From a virus, in IMG/VR virus record IMGVR_UViG_3300021961_000085, positions 1 to 64,000 of that record: 64,000 bases of DNA. One strand, given 5' to 3'. This document shows, piece after piece, positions 19,011 through 30,117 of the stretch; the stretch's first letter is position 1; each line of letters starts with the position of its first letter. The notes beneath the pieces are model-generated. The model saw nothing but the letters and a program-made list of their open reading frames with translations. It had not been told where the DNA came from and made no database searches. The translations under genes and the position numbers were made by a program.

Positions 19011-20828
19011 ATGAGTTATAGTAATCCAACGTGGTATAATGTAGCTAACCCTTATAAAATTCAAGAGAGTTTTGAGAAAGCATTTACTACTACATATAGC
19101 ACGATTGAAGAGCATTTCAATCAGATAGATAAGCAATTAAAAGATTCACAAATAGAACTTCAAGAGCAAGCTAACGATCTTAGAAAGCAGCTAAACAGCA
19201 TGAAAGATGTTGTACCAGGCTTGAAGAATAGGATCGACGACATGGTTAGGCAGTTTTACAAAGATAATGAACCTTCTATATCTCGTGAAGGTTCTAATTT
19301 TATTTCTAGAGGTTTAAATACTAGAGTAGATGCAACATCAAAAGCAGCATTAGAAGAAGCAACTTCTAATTTTAAAACCATGTCTGGATATTTAAATGAT
19401 GCGTCTGCTAAATTTCTTGATCCAACTATTAAAGACAAAATAGATAAAGGTGATCCATTCTATTTAGATTTCATAACAATGCAGCAGGCGTTTATGAATG
19501 ATCCTGAGAGTGTTAAGTTCAAAAGAGATGGACTAAACTTTTCATTTAGCATGGAAATAGACGATCAAAAAAACGGTGGTAAAAAAACCATAGGTATGGA
19601 AGAGATGGCCATGAGTATGGCCAGCTTAAATGAAGATGTACTTAAAACAAAGAAAGAAACCTTTGACAGCAATCAAAAAACTATAAATACTTTTGTTAAA
19701 ACACAGTATGATAATGAGTACGCTAGATTAAAGCAGGCTGCGCAAGGCGGAGAAAGCGCTATAATAACAGCTACTGATATAGCAGATAAAGCTACAGAAG
19801 AATTTGTCAGAGGTAGAATGAGTGAAGAAAGCATAAGAGATGCTTACAATAATTTTATAGATGGGTCAACTATTAACTTTGGTACAAAGCAAAATATATT
19901 TTCAGACTCTTCTCTACTAGAAGGAAAAGGTCTTTCTGGTGCTATGATGATTGAAGCTATAAACAATGTAAAAAGCGACGAAGATAGATTAATCAAGCAA
20001 GATGCTTTGTCTAAGATTTTAGACATGCCTATCAATGACAAAAAAGCAATATCAAGACTATTAAGACAATCAAATATAATACCAGAAGGTCATACAGAAG
20101 ATCAGTTTTTTGATTTGTTAGAAGAATATCAAATCAAGGTGGTATCTAGAAACTTTGCAGACAACGCACTCGGTAGCGGTGTTAACAGTAAGTTTATACC
20201 TGGCAAAAAGCAAAGACAAGCAATGTCTAGGCAAAGGAGTATATCAACAAGCAAGCTAACCAAAGAAGAAAAATCAACAGATCAAATGGTTCGAGCTGGT
20301 AATGCTATGAGGTTCTTGTACGATAGTGTAGGTGGATTTGAAACAAAAGTTGGTGCTACTTTGAATCAGATAGGTAAGTACATAAGAGTTGATAGATATA
20401 AGAGAAATATAGCTCAAACTTCCTATAACAACGGAGTAGTTACTATGACTTATACTTACGGTAAGCCAGATAAAAATGGAGAATATGAAAACGCTGATAT
20501 ATCTTTCGATATGAAAGACCCTAATGCGGCATTCGACTTTTACGTAGCAACTGGTGGTCCATCAAATGGTAAAGGTTTCTCTAGAGAAATGATGAAACAG
20601 TTTGACAAACCTCAAGGCATGAGAATGCTAGACGATCCATCTATGTACGCATGGGTTGAATGGTTAGAAGGACAGCCAGGTGGAGTAGAAAAAATAGCTC
20701 AGCACATAGCCAATAGTGGATTAAGAGGCAAGTACGAGCAATACGTACAATTTGAAAAAAGAAATAGAAAAGCTTTAAACAAAGCAATGATTGAAGCAGC
20801 TCAAAACAAAAACAATAGCAAAAAATAA
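19011..20828 (+). CDS. Internal virion protein, coiled-coil
   Basis: 605 aa, mostly helical with a strong coiled coil at residues ~25-85 (QLKDSQIELQEQANDLRKQL). It lies between the alanine-rich ejection protein and the 2702-aa protein, and ends in K/N-rich residues. No catalytic motif seen. Probably a core or ejection protein by position. Confidence 0.6.
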   Translation: MSYSNPTWYNVANPYKIQESFEKAFTTTYSTIEEHFNQIDKQLKDSQIELQEQANDLRKQLNSMKDVVPGLKNRIDDMVRQFYKDNEPSISREGSNFISRGLNTRVDATSKAALEEATSNFKTMSGYLNDASAKFLDPTIKDKIDKGDPFYLDFITMQQAFMNDPESVKFKRDGLNFSFSMEIDDQKNGGKKTIGMEEMAMSMASLNEDVLKTKKETFDSNQKTINTFVKTQYDNEYARLKQAAQGGESAIITATDIADKATEEFVRGRMSEESIRDAYNNFIDGSTINFGTKQNIFSDSSLLEGKGLSGAMMIEAINNVKSDEDRLIKQDALSKILDMPINDKKAISRLLRQSNIIPEGHTEDQFFDLLEEYQIKVVSRNFADNALGSGVNSKFIPGKKQRQAMSRQRSISTSKLTKEEKSTDQMVRAGNAMRFLYDSVGGFETKVGATLNQIGKYIRVDRYKRNIAQTSYNNGVVTMTYTYGKPDKNGEYENADISFDMKDPNAAFDFYVATGGPSNGKGFSREMMKQFDKPQGMRMLDDPSMYAWVEWLEGQPGGVEKIAQHIANSGLRGKYEQYVQFEKRNRKALNKAMIEAAQNKNNSKK

Positions 20829-20839
20829 AATATAATAAA

Positions 20840-23800
20840 ATGGATAAAGAAGAATACATACAGTATTTAGTTGATAAAGGCCTTAGTTCCGATGAAATCA
20901 TGGCTATGCTGGACAAGGTTGAAGATCCAGATAATGCACCGAAAGAAAATACTACTGATCTGCCAAAAAAGAAACAAGATCCCGTGAAGTCGGAGACAAG
21001 CTCGGGATCGTTCTTAGATATGGTCTCCAAGTCGGAAAGTGGTTCTTCGGATTTACCAGATTGGTATAAAGAACCTAGCGATGAACAGCTACCTGATTTT
21101 GTTAAAGAGGATAAGAGAAGAAAATATCAAGCAAAGATAGAAGATATATTAGGTAGAAAAACAAAAGTAGATTATACTATAGAAGGCGCTGCTGCTAAAA
21201 AAATACAAGAAGACATAGACAATAGTGAAGCTCTTAGAGAGCAACAAGCTAGAAACGCAAAAATAGTATTTGATAGATTTACAGTTAAACCCAGAGAGGT
21301 AACAGAAATTTCAAGCTCTATAACAAACACGAGGTTAGGAACAAGCATTAAGACAAAGAAAAAACTAAAAAATAAAATGTCTGACGAGGCTATTGATATG
21401 CTAAAAGAAGCCAAGTTAGACTTAATGAAAGACAACAAAGGCAAACCTCCTAGTCAAGATGAAATAACTCAAAGAGCTAAAGAAATGATGCTTAATGAGC
21501 TTGATGAAAAGTCAAGAAATGAAGAGTTTAAAAAAATAGCTGAAAGCATGGAGGGTGATGAGGTTACTCAATTTGCAAATCTGTGGTTGAGTTCTGTGAC
21601 TCAAGGAGCTAGTGGTGTTGACGTTATAGAAAAATCAGGTGAAAGGGCTGACTTTGCAAAAAGCCTTGAAAGCGCAAATATAAAGCAAAAGCAAGTAGCA
21701 CAAGCCGCTAAAGACATTGAGCGAGCTATGCGCAATATAAGCAGTCAAGAAGTTGAAATAGAAAAAATACGCAAAAAAAACGGAAAAGACACGTCTAAGT
21801 GGAGTAAAGAGGATGTAGACATATATAATAATCTAGTAACAGGGTATAAAAAAAATATAAAATCACTACAACAAAACGCTTTTGAATGGCAAGCAGATAT
21901 AGAGAACTATAAAGATCTTACCGAAGAGATAGATATTTTTAAGAAAGAATATGGACTCATAGTTGAAGCTGCTACAAATCTAAGAGCATCTGTACTTGAT
22001 CTTGAAGGAGGGGCTTTGTATGCCTTAGAGATGGCTGGTGACATATTAACAGAAGCTGCCACTATTGGGTATGCCGATACTAGGGACAAGTCTTTATTTG
22101 CCTATGTTGGCGATTTAGCATTTGAGGAATCTAAAGCTATAAGATCTACAGTTGATGATCCAGTTAAGCTAGAAAATGTAAATACGTTTGACGATTTTAT
22201 AGATTTTGCTGCTAATGGTTTAGCCAATAACGCGCCGCAATTAGCAGTTACACTCGCTACAGGCGGTGGGTACGCTGGCCTAACTGCTGTGTCTTCAATA
22301 GCAGCTGGTAGTCAATATAAAGAAAGCCTAAAATTTAAAGACACAAATCAATTTAATAGATTCATAACTTCGATAGGTATAGGCGCTATAGAGTTTGCTT
22401 CAGAAAGAGTAACACAAAAAATATTTGCAGGCAATATGCCTGGGTCCAGAGTAGTTAGATCTGGTTTTAGTAGTTTAAAGCAAGAAGCAAAAAATGAAGC
22501 ACTCAATGTATTTACGCGTAGCCTTAACAATGCAATAAAGAAAACCCCAAAGTTTATAGCCGCAAATAGCGTAGCTACAATAGAAGAGTCATTATCAGAA
22601 GGACTGGCTCAAATTGGTGGCAATGCGATGAATAGATATGTTCTTGGAGACAAAAGCGTTTCTATCATGGATGGGGTTGCCGAGTCTGCTATAATGGGTG
22701 GTATAATAGGAGCTGGTATATCTTTAACACCTAGCATTGCACAGTACGCTGTGGCTCCTTTCGTTTCAAATAGTAATAATACTTTACAGAAAAATATAGA
22801 CTTAATAAATAAATTAAGATCACAATTAGTAGAAACTCAAGATATAAGAATAGCAGAGCAGATAGATAAAAAGATAAAGTCGCTAGAAGATGAAAACGCA
22901 AGCATAGTACTAGATGGTGTAAGAGCAACATATGGATTAACTGCGTCAGAGATAAATGAAGCACATCAAATACACGATGAAATGGCGGATGCTAGAACTA
23001 TGTTTAACGATATAACAAGCGACAATAGTATATCTAGCGATCAAAAGCAAATGCTTCTAGATCAATTAAGCGAGAACTACAAAGACTTACAAAAAAGAAA
23101 AAGCGATCTAATCCAAAAAGGAAATAGAGTGGTTGATTCTGTTACTGCGTATTCGAAAAAGATAAACGCTGTAAAAAATCTATTATCTCAGTTTGACAGT
23201 AAAATAGAATTTATTGTAGCAAAAGATGCTGCTGAAGCTAAACAGTATGCTGATAAGTACAGATCTGAAGATACAGAATCAGCACTAGAAGAAGATGGTT
23301 ATATAATTAGAAACTCTACAACAGGTGAACAAACTATAATAATAAACGAGCAAGTTGCATTGGCTAGAGAAGCTGTCAATGTTGCTGGTCACGAGTTATT
23401 GCATGGAATATTGTTTGCATCGGTGAGAAATAACTTAGGTGACGCTCAACTAAAAGGCTTGTCTGATGCACTACTAGGTGAATTAAAAAAGATAGATCCA
23501 AAATCTTTAGAAGAAGGCGAGTTTAAAGAAAGATTAGAGTTTTATCAAAAAGATGAGAATTTAAGATCTGGTATAAACGAAGAGACATTAACATTGTTTT
23601 TCGATGCTTATTCAAAAGGCTTAATAAACTTAAATGAAGGATCAATGCAAAATGTAAAAGATGGTTTCAGGAGAGTATTTCAAAGAGCTGGATTTGGTAA
23701 AATAGAATTTAACAGTGGGCAGGATGTAATAAACTTTATAAAAGACTTTGATAATAGCGTAAATAGAGGCAGGCTAACCAAAGCGCAAGAGAGACTAGCT

Positions 23801-26800
23801 AAAGAAGGCGCTAAAGGTGACTTAGCAAAAACTCAAGCTCAGATGACAGTAGAAAAAGGCACTGAAACTGAGACAGCAAGAGTCGCAGCTTCTACTGCAA
23901 AAGTTAGATCATCTAAGTCGACTGTATTAGAAGAGATAAACGATTTAATACCAGAAGGTATTGAAACTAAAGAGCAGTTCTTAAGCGATAGATCTTTTAC
24001 TGATGTTTACAATTCATTAATGATGCCTGGCGGTGCTATTAATAATTACGTCAAATCTAGGACCACTAGTGCGATGGAAGCTGAGCTAGCAATCGACTCA
24101 GTTTTAGATAGATTAATGAACTTCGACCCTCAAGCTAAGCGTAAAGACGGTTCAACAATCGGTAGAGAAGGTTTTGGCGAATTTATATTTGCTAACACTG
24201 CGTTTGGAAAACTTGATGCTAAAAAGAAGTTATACGAAGAGTCACAAAGAAAAGCAAAAGAAACTACAATAGATGAATCAACGAAACAAATCGCTGATGT
24301 TGAAACAGAGATAGAAGTTGATGAACAAACCGCAAAAGAAAAGCCATCTATAGATCCATTAAAGTTAATTGGAGTTCCAGAGGTTATATTATCTGATAAG
24401 CCTGGCGAAGGATTAACATTTAAAAAAGTTGGTAGTCAATATGCTGGTGAAGTTGGTGAACAAATATTAGGTATTCCAGCTAAAAAGATTACTGATGCAT
24501 CGGCAAATCTTGGATCTGTAAATGAAGCTAGAGCAATACAACAATTCTTTTTTAAAGGAGACAATCTAGAGAAGTTTGTAAAGATACTTCCTGGGTATAG
24601 CTTTGTGCCAACTGAAACTAAGATTGGTACAGAAAAGTTAGATGTACCTAAAGATGTATTTGGTACTGGACTCGGTATGCCAAAGCGAGTTATAGATTAT
24701 TTCTACGAACCATTTACAGATGTTACTGGTAAGCTAACAAGTCCAAAAGGTAGGACAAAAGGTTTAACAAGTCAGACACCAGCTAAAAGATTAAAGCCAG
24801 AGTTTAGAGGCGTTATTTCTACAGAAACTATCAACAAGTTAAAGCTTGATCTTGGTATAACTCCAAAAGGAGAATTAAATATACTTCCAAAAGGAGAACT
24901 ACGCAGTCCTATAGGGCAACTTCTTAAAGGTGTTGCCAAAACATATAGCACACTGGCTGCCAACAGAGCTGTTAGACTTGAGATGGAAAAAGCTGGAGCT
25001 CCTAAAGAAGCAATAACAAAGGTTGCATCTGGTAAGAGAGATGTTATGGCTTCTAAGGGCACATCCAAACCAAAGATAACAAATATAAAAAATATAGACG
25101 TAGATGCTATAATTGCTTTATCTGGAGTAGCTAGTGTTAACGACGCGGCTAAGTATTTAGGAATTAAAAATAAAATAACTGTAGACGAAAATAATAGAGA
25201 GCAAAAGCTAAAAGAGGCTAATGATTTAATAGAAAAAGGCAAAATAACAACAGCACAACTTGAGGCTGTTAAGCTCTTTAATTTTGGCAGATTATATGAA
25301 AGGCGTGACGGTATAAAATATTACAAAACAAAAGATGGTAGCTTTGTTAAAGCTGGTAGCAAAGAGTATACTAATGCAGAACGCCAAGGATTATTCGTTG
25401 CCGCAAGAGGCTCTTTATACTATGGTAAGTCAGACCCTGCTTATAGACTTGCATTCGAGCTAGCGCAGAAGAATGATAGCGATTTAAAAATACCAAAAGC
25501 AAAAAGAGTGTCAGCCAAAGACGCTTTTTCTGAAAAGGCAAATGATCAATTCTCTATAAACATGGATGTCTTAGAAGGACTTATAGAGTCATTAGCTAAT
25601 GCAGTTCATATTTATGGGCTACCTATAGAAACGGCGGCTTTATTTATAACGTCTTCATATCAGGCCACGACTGGATTAATCAAAATATCAGGTAAATTCA
25701 AATATGAAAGCAACAATGCAAAGTATGCTGGACCATTAGGTAAGCCTAACCAAAACTCAGGAGAAACATTTATAGAAGAACATTCAGTTCCAGCATCAAC
25801 AATCGGAGCCGTATTAATGTATGCTATAAGCGAAAACGCGTCTAAGCCAGTTATGCAGTTAGTTAGAAAATCTTTCATACAGGTCAAATTAGGTAAGCAA
25901 TATGACATGCTAGTAGATAAAGCTGGACTTGCTGCCAAGCTACCAGATGGTTTTTCTATAATTGATAATAATGCTTTAAGGTATATAATGGCAGGCATAA
26001 TAACTAAAGACATGCCAGGCATGCCATCTATGGACATGAACGCTCAAGTAGATCCTACGACTGGAAAAACATGGGCTCAAGAACTTGGAATAGATTTACC
26101 ACTAGAGTATAGAACTAAGGATAATTTAGATTTACAAAACGAACTGCTATTAGATCTGCTAACAAATGGTGGAAAATATAACAATCATCAGCAATATTTA
26201 AATGAAGCCATAAAGCTAGACAATACCAAGGCGGCTACGCCAAATAATAAAATAGCTACTAACGCTGGCGTAATGGCTAGCAAATCAAACAAGCAAGTAG
26301 TAAACAACTTAAATAACTACGATAAGGCCTTAAGAAATGCTAGAAATCCTAATGCTCCTACTAAAGGTATAACTGTATTCGACTTTGATGATACACTAGC
26401 TATTTCAAATAGCTTGGTTGGTGTAACAATGCCAGATGGTGATTCGTTTAAAATCGATGCAACCGAGTTTGCTCAACGCGGCGACGCGCTATTAGCACAA
26501 GGCGCAGAGTTTGACTTTAGTGACTTTAGCAAGGTGGTCGATGGCAAGCCTGGTCCACTGATTTCTAAACTAGAAAAAGCAATAGAAAAATTTGGAAACA
26601 AAGATATATATGTATTAACTGCTAGGCCAGTCAATTCTGCGTTAGCAATATATGAATTTTTAAAATCAATTGGCTACGAAATACCACTAGAAAACATCAC
26701 TGGCTTGCAAAATAGTTCTCCAGAAGCTAAAGCACAATGGATGGTGAATAAAGCAGCCGAGGGTTATAATGACTTTTATTTTGTAGACGATGCTTACAAG

Positions 26801-28948
26801 AATGTTAAAGCAGTTCAAGATGCTATGAGCGTATTAGATGTTAAATCTAAAGAGCGTATAGCGTATAAAGACAGATTTGAAAAGCTTGACAAAGAGTTTA
26901 ACGACATAATAGAAAATAAAACTGGTATTGCTTCTGAGAAGGAATACAGCGATGCTAAAGCAGAAGTTGTTGGAGTTGACAAAGGTAGGTTTAATTTCTT
27001 TATATCACCATCAGCTGAAGACTTTGTAGGGTTATTGTATTCTACATTAGGCAAAGGAAAGCTTGGCGAAAACCAAATGGCTTGGTATAAAAAGAATCTA
27101 CTTGATCCATATACTAGAGCGATGAACAATATAGCTAGTGAAAGAATGACGCTAGCTGCTGATTACAAAGCACTTAAAAAGCAATTAGGTGTTGTGCCAA
27201 ATAAGCTTAAAAATAAAATCAAAGGAGAAGGTTTTACGCAAGAGCAAGCTGTACGTATCTATATATGGAACAAGCAAGGAATGGACGTGCCTGGATTAAG
27301 TAAGACCGACTTAGCTGAAATGACTAAGTACGTTGAGAACAATCCAAAGTTAAATGTATTTGCTGATCAGTTAATCGAGATTACTAAAGGTGATGGCTAT
27401 GCAATGCCATTTGAAAATTGGATGACAGGTAGTATTACTACAGATCTATTAAGTACACTTCAAATAACTAAAAGGGCTAAGCACTTAGAAGAATGGCAAA
27501 GAAATGTAGACGTAATATTTTCTAATAAAAACTTAAACAAACTAGAAGCAGCATACGGATCTACTTATAGAAAAGCGATGGATAATATCCTCCAGAGAAT
27601 GAAGACGGGTAAAAATAGAGGCTATGACACTGATTCACTCACTGGTAGATTCCTTGATTGGATAAACGGTAGTACTGGTGCAATAATGTTCTTTAACACT
27701 AGATCTGCCATACTACAGACTATATCAGCTGTTAACTTTATAAACTGGTCAGATAATAACATATTTAAAGCATCGGCAGCTTTTGCCAATCAGCCTCAAT
27801 ACTGGAAAGACTTTAAAGAATTGTTTATGTCAGATTTCTTAAAAGAACGTAGAGATAATCTTACTATTAACATTAATGAGTCTGACATTGCAGAAATGGC
27901 TAACAAAGGCGGAGTAAGAGGCGCTATTGGTTACATACTGCAAAAAGGATTTTTACCGACGCAGTTTGCTGACGGATTTGCTATTGCTTCAGGTGGAGCG
28001 ACGTTCTATAGAAATAGAATCAACACATACATAAAAGAAGGTCTATCCGAGAAAGAAGCGAAAGAAAAAGCATTTAATGATTTCAGAGAACTCACAGAAG
28101 AATCTCAGCAGTCAAGTAGACCTGATAGAATATCTCAACAGCAAGCTGGACCACTAGGTAGAATAGTACTTGCGTTTGCTAACACGCCTTCGCAGTATGC
28201 TAGAATAATAAAGAAAGCTACCCTTGATCTTAAGAACAATAGAGGCGATTGGAAAACTAACTTGTCGAAAATAATGTACTACAGCGTAGTGCAGGGCTTT
28301 ATATTTAATGCGCTACAATCTGCGTTATTTGCGGCGGACTTTGACGATGAAGAGGAGATGGAGGAAAAGATGTTCAAGATGGGTAATAGTATCACTGATG
28401 GTATATTGAGAGGTATGGGCGTACAAGGTGCTATAACAAGTGTTGTTAAAAATACTACATTAAAAGCGTTAGAGGAATCAGAAAAAGATAGACCTAAATA
28501 CGACAAAGTAGTTAATGAAATATTAAGAATATCTCCACCAGTTTCGTCTAAAATTTCTAAGTTGCAACAAGCAGCTAGAGAGGTTGAATGGAATAAAAAA
28601 GAAATGAAGAGCATGGGCTGGAGTTTAGAAAATCCAGCGTGGATAGCTAGCGCTAATGTATTGTCCGCTACAACGAACATACCAGCTGATCGCGTTATAA
28701 AGAAAATAAACAACATAACGTATGCATCTACACAAGACATAGAATTGTATGAAAGACTAGCATTACTAGGAGGTTGGCAAAAATGGGAGCTTGGCTTAGC
28801 ACAAAAAGAAAAAACAAAAAAACAAGCTGAAGAGAAAGCTGCAAAAAAGAAAGCAGAAGAAGATAGAAAAAGAGGTATAATAAGATTAAAAAATAACAGC
28901 GATGATAGAATAAAGCTAAAGTCTAAATCTAAAATCAAATTAAAATAA
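20840..28948 (+). CDS. Giant polyvalent internal virion protein (2702 aa)
   Basis: The largest gene in the window, and its product is probably packaged and injected with the DNA. Visible modules: acidic/charged N-terminus (1-300); hydrophobic A/G segments near 460-490 and 620-635; a zincin motif in GHELLHG near residue 853 with acidic residues downstream; and a HAD-type phosphohydrolase module starting FDFDDTLA near 1847 with VLTARP and FVDDAYKN as later motifs. The long C-terminal helical part includes FANTPSQYARI near 2450 and a K-rich end. This resembles the 'large polyvalent proteins' of phages. No lytic transglycosylase motif was recognised. The next gene, an amidase, could complement it. 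Confidence 0.75.
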   Translation: MDKEEYIQYLVDKGLSSDEIMAMLDKVEDPDNAPKENTTDLPKKKQDPVKSETSSGSFLDMVSKSESGSSDLPDWYKEPSDEQLPDFVKEDKRRKYQAKIEDILGRKTKVDYTIEGAAAKKIQEDIDNSEALREQQARNAKIVFDRFTVKPREVTEISSSITNTRLGTSIKTKKKLKNKMSDEAIDMLKEAKLDLMKDNKGKPPSQDEITQRAKEMMLNELDEKSRNEEFKKIAESMEGDEVTQFANLWLSSVTQGASGVDVIEKSGERADFAKSLESANIKQKQVAQAAKDIERAMRNISSQEVEIEKIRKKNGKDTSKWSKEDVDIYNNLVTGYKKNIKSLQQNAFEWQADIENYKDLTEEIDIFKKEYGLIVEAATNLRASVLDLEGGALYALEMAGDILTEAATIGYADTRDKSLFAYVGDLAFEESKAIRSTVDDPVKLENVNTFDDFIDFAANGLANNAPQLAVTLATGGGYAGLTAVSSIAAGSQYKESLKFKDTNQFNRFITSIGIGAIEFASERVTQKIFAGNMPGSRVVRSGFSSLKQEAKNEALNVFTRSLNNAIKKTPKFIAANSVATIEESLSEGLAQIGGNAMNRYVLGDKSVSIMDGVAESAIMGGIIGAGISLTPSIAQYAVAPFVSNSNNTLQKNIDLINKLRSQLVETQDIRIAEQIDKKIKSLEDENASIVLDGVRATYGLTASEINEAHQIHDEMADARTMFNDITSDNSISSDQKQMLLDQLSENYKDLQKRKSDLIQKGNRVVDSVTAYSKKINAVKNLLSQFDSKIEFIVAKDAAEAKQYADKYRSEDTESALEEDGYIIRNSTTGEQTIIINEQVALAREAVNVAGHELLHGILFASVRNNLGDAQLKGLSDALLGELKKIDPKSLEEGEFKERLEFYQKDENLRSGINEETLTLFFDAYSKGLINLNEGSMQNVKDGFRRVFQRAGFGKIEFNSGQDVINFIKDFDNSVNRGRLTKAQERLAKEGAKGDLAKTQAQMTVEKGTETETARVAASTAKVRSSKSTVLEEINDLIPEGIETKEQFLSDRSFTDVYNSLMMPGGAINNYVKSRTTSAMEAELAIDSVLDRLMNFDPQAKRKDGSTIGREGFGEFIFANTAFGKLDAKKKLYEESQRKAKETTIDESTKQIADVETEIEVDEQTAKEKPSIDPLKLIGVPEVILSDKPGEGLTFKKVGSQYAGEVGEQILGIPAKKITDASANLGSVNEARAIQQFFFKGDNLEKFVKILPGYSFVPTETKIGTEKLDVPKDVFGTGLGMPKRVIDYFYEPFTDVTGKLTSPKGRTKGLTSQTPAKRLKPEFRGVISTETINKLKLDLGITPKGELNILPKGELRSPIGQLLKGVAKTYSTLAANRAVRLEMEKAGAPKEAITKVASGKRDVMASKGTSKPKITNIKNIDVDAIIALSGVASVNDAAKYLGIKNKITVDENNREQKLKEANDLIEKGKITTAQLEAVKLFNFGRLYERRDGIKYYKTKDGSFVKAGSKEYTNAERQGLFVAARGSLYYGKSDPAYRLAFELAQKNDSDLKIPKAKRVSAKDAFSEKANDQFSINMDVLEGLIESLANAVHIYGLPIETAALFITSSYQATTGLIKISGKFKYESNNAKYAGPLGKPNQNSGETFIEEHSVPASTIGAVLMYAISENASKPVMQLVRKSFIQVKLGKQYDMLVDKAGLAAKLPDGFSIIDNNALRYIMAGIITKDMPGMPSMDMNAQVDPTTGKTWAQELGIDLPLEYRTKDNLDLQNELLLDLLTNGGKYNNHQQYLNEAIKLDNTKAATPNNKIATNAGVMASKSNKQVVNNLNNYDKALRNARNPNAPTKGITVFDFDDTLAISNSLVGVTMPDGDSFKIDATEFAQRGDALLAQGAEFDFSDFSKVVDGKPGPLISKLEKAIEKFGNKDIYVLTARPVNSALAIYEFLKSIGYEIPLENITGLQNSSPEAKAQWMVNKAAEGYNDFYFVDDAYKNVKAVQDAMSVLDVKSKERIAYKDRFEKLDKEFNDIIENKTGIASEKEYSDAKAEVVGVDKGRFNFFISPSAEDFVGLLYSTLGKGKLGENQMAWYKKNLLDPYTRAMNNIASERMTLAADYKALKKQLGVVPNKLKNKIKGEGFTQEQAVRIYIWNKQGMDVPGLSKTDLAEMTKYVENNPKLNVFADQLIEITKGDGYAMPFENWMTGSITTDLLSTLQITKRAKHLEEWQRNVDVIFSNKNLNKLEAAYGSTYRKAMDNILQRMKTGKNRGYDTDSLTGRFLDWINGSTGAIMFFNTRSAILQTISAVNFINWSDNNIFKASAAFANQPQYWKDFKELFMSDFLKERRDNLTININESDIAEMANKGGVRGAIGYILQKGFLPTQFADGFAIASGGATFYRNRINTYIKEGLSEKEAKEKAFNDFRELTEESQQSSRPDRISQQQAGPLGRIVLAFANTPSQYARIIKKATLDLKNNRGDWKTNLSKIMYYSVVQGFIFNALQSALFAADFDDEEEMEEKMFKMGNSITDGILRGMGVQGAITSVVKNTTLKALEESEKDRPKYDKVVNEILRISPPVSSKISKLQQAAREVEWNKKEMKSMGWSLENPAWIASANVLSATTNIPADRVIKKINNITYASTQDIELYERLALLGGWQKWELGLAQKEKTKKQAEEKAAKKKAEEDRKRGIIRLKNNSDDRIKLKSKSKIKLK

Positions 28949-28975
28949 AACAAAAGCAAGTAATTAATATACTAT

Positions 28976-29638
28976 ATGAATCCTATCAAATTAGAAGACT
29001 TGAACTTAGTCCAACATCCACTAGACCAAAACCAATACATAGCTCAAGAGCATCCTAAAAAGCAAATATATCTTCACCACACAGTTGGTGGTGCTGATGG
29101 AAAACGTGATATTGATAATTGGAACGCTAATAAAGCAAGAGTAGGTACTGCAGTTTGTATATCAAGAGATGGTACAATTGTTCAAGCGTTTTCATCTAAG
29201 CATTGGGCGTATCACTTAGGATTAAAAGAGTCTGCATTTGATAGTAAAGGATTACCTTATGTGTCTTTAGACAAAGTTAGCATCGGAATTGAGCTTTGCT
29301 CTTACGGTCCGCTAAAGCTAGATAAAGACGGCATATTCAGAACTGTATATAACAATGTCATTGACGAGTCTGAAGTAGAGGTACTAGACAAGCCATTTAG
29401 AGGTTGGGATAAGTACTGGCACAGATATACAGACGCGCAGATAGAAAGCGTACGTAAACTTTTATTATTCTGGGGGCATAGATATAATATACCTTTGGAA
29501 TACAACGAAGATGTTTGGGACGTAACAATGCGAGCATTAATGGCAGAGCCTGGAGTTTATACTCACTGCTCAGTGCGCTATGATAAATCAGACATATATC
29601 CAGATCCACGACTAATAGAAATGTGGAAAAATTTATAA
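28976..29638 (+). CDS. N-acetylmuramoyl-L-alanine amidase (endolysin)
   Basis: 220 aa, Amidase_2 fold. Zinc ligands and catalytic motifs are visible: YLHHTVGG near residue 33, HWAYHLG near 77, IGIELCS near 104, and THCSVRYDKSD near 197. Cleaves the amide bond between muramic acid and stem peptide. No signal peptide, so release depends on a holin, consistent with holin-like genes ~0.5-1 kb downstream. Confidence 0.9.
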   Translation: MNPIKLEDLNLVQHPLDQNQYIAQEHPKKQIYLHHTVGGADGKRDIDNWNANKARVGTAVCISRDGTIVQAFSSKHWAYHLGLKESAFDSKGLPYVSLDKVSIGIELCSYGPLKLDKDGIFRTVYNNVIDESEVEVLDKPFRGWDKYWHRYTDAQIESVRKLLLFWGHRYNIPLEYNEDVWDVTMRALMAEPGVYTHCSVRYDKSDIYPDPRLIEMWKNL

Positions 29639-29642
29639 CAAT

Positions 29643-29933
29643 ATGCTAGATAAATCTAAAATGAAATGCAACGTGCCGCGTTCTTCTCCAAAAGCTGGTA
29701 AGAAGAAGGTAGTTAAAGCTTGCGCTAATGGAAAAGAAAAGATTATCCATTACGGAGCCGAAGGCTATGGCCACAACTATAGCACTGCTGCAAGAAAAAG
29801 TTTTAGAGCTAGACATAGATGTGACGCAGCCAAAGATAAACTAAGCGCAAGATATTGGGCTTGTAAAGATTTGTGGGCTGGTAAAGGTGGTAGCACTGAG
29901 TCATCGCCAAAAAATATTAAAGGAAAATATTAA
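29643..29933 (+). CDS. Small basic Cys-containing phage protein
   Basis: 96 aa, rich in K/R with several Cys. Motifs KCNVPRSSPKAGKKKVVKAC and SFRARHRCD followed by a YWACKDLW-type end. I recognise this type as a recurrent small basic protein in marine phages, function unknown, possibly DNA-binding or virion-associated. Confidence 0.7.
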   Translation: MLDKSKMKCNVPRSSPKAGKKKVVKACANGKEKIIHYGAEGYGHNYSTAARKSFRARHRCDAAKDKLSARYWACKDLWAGKGGSTESSPKNIKGKY

Positions 29934-29934
29934 A

Positions 29935-30117
29935 ATGAAATCTAAAGGATTAGGAGATACAATACAAAAATTCACCAAAGCCACAGGTATTGAGCAGACG
30001 GTTAAGTTTATTTCAGAAGGACTTAATATTCCATGTGGATGTCAAGGGAGACAAGAGGCTATGAATAAATTATTTCCTTATTCCCACGGAGGAAAACAAG
30101 ACAACAAAAAGAAATGA
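29935..30117 (+). CDS. Small protein with CGCQGRQE motif
   Basis: 60 aa from the ATG at 29935, 2 nt after the previous stop. An upstream in-frame start at 29887 lies inside the previous gene and is less likely. The motif IPCGCQGRQEAMNKLFPY has paired Cys and recurs in phage small proteins near lysis genes. Unknown function. Confidence 0.65.
   Translation: MKSKGLGDTIQKFTKATGIEQTVKFISEGLNIPCGCQGRQEAMNKLFPYSHGGKQDNKKK

Noticed and set aside
24772-25242. 156-aa minus-strand frame
   Set aside because: Antisense to the same giant gene, with no start context and no recognisable domain.
28279-28959. 226-aa minus-strand frame
   Set aside because: Lies wholly antisense to the C-terminus of the 2702-aa gene. 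S/F/L-rich composition is typical of shadow frames.
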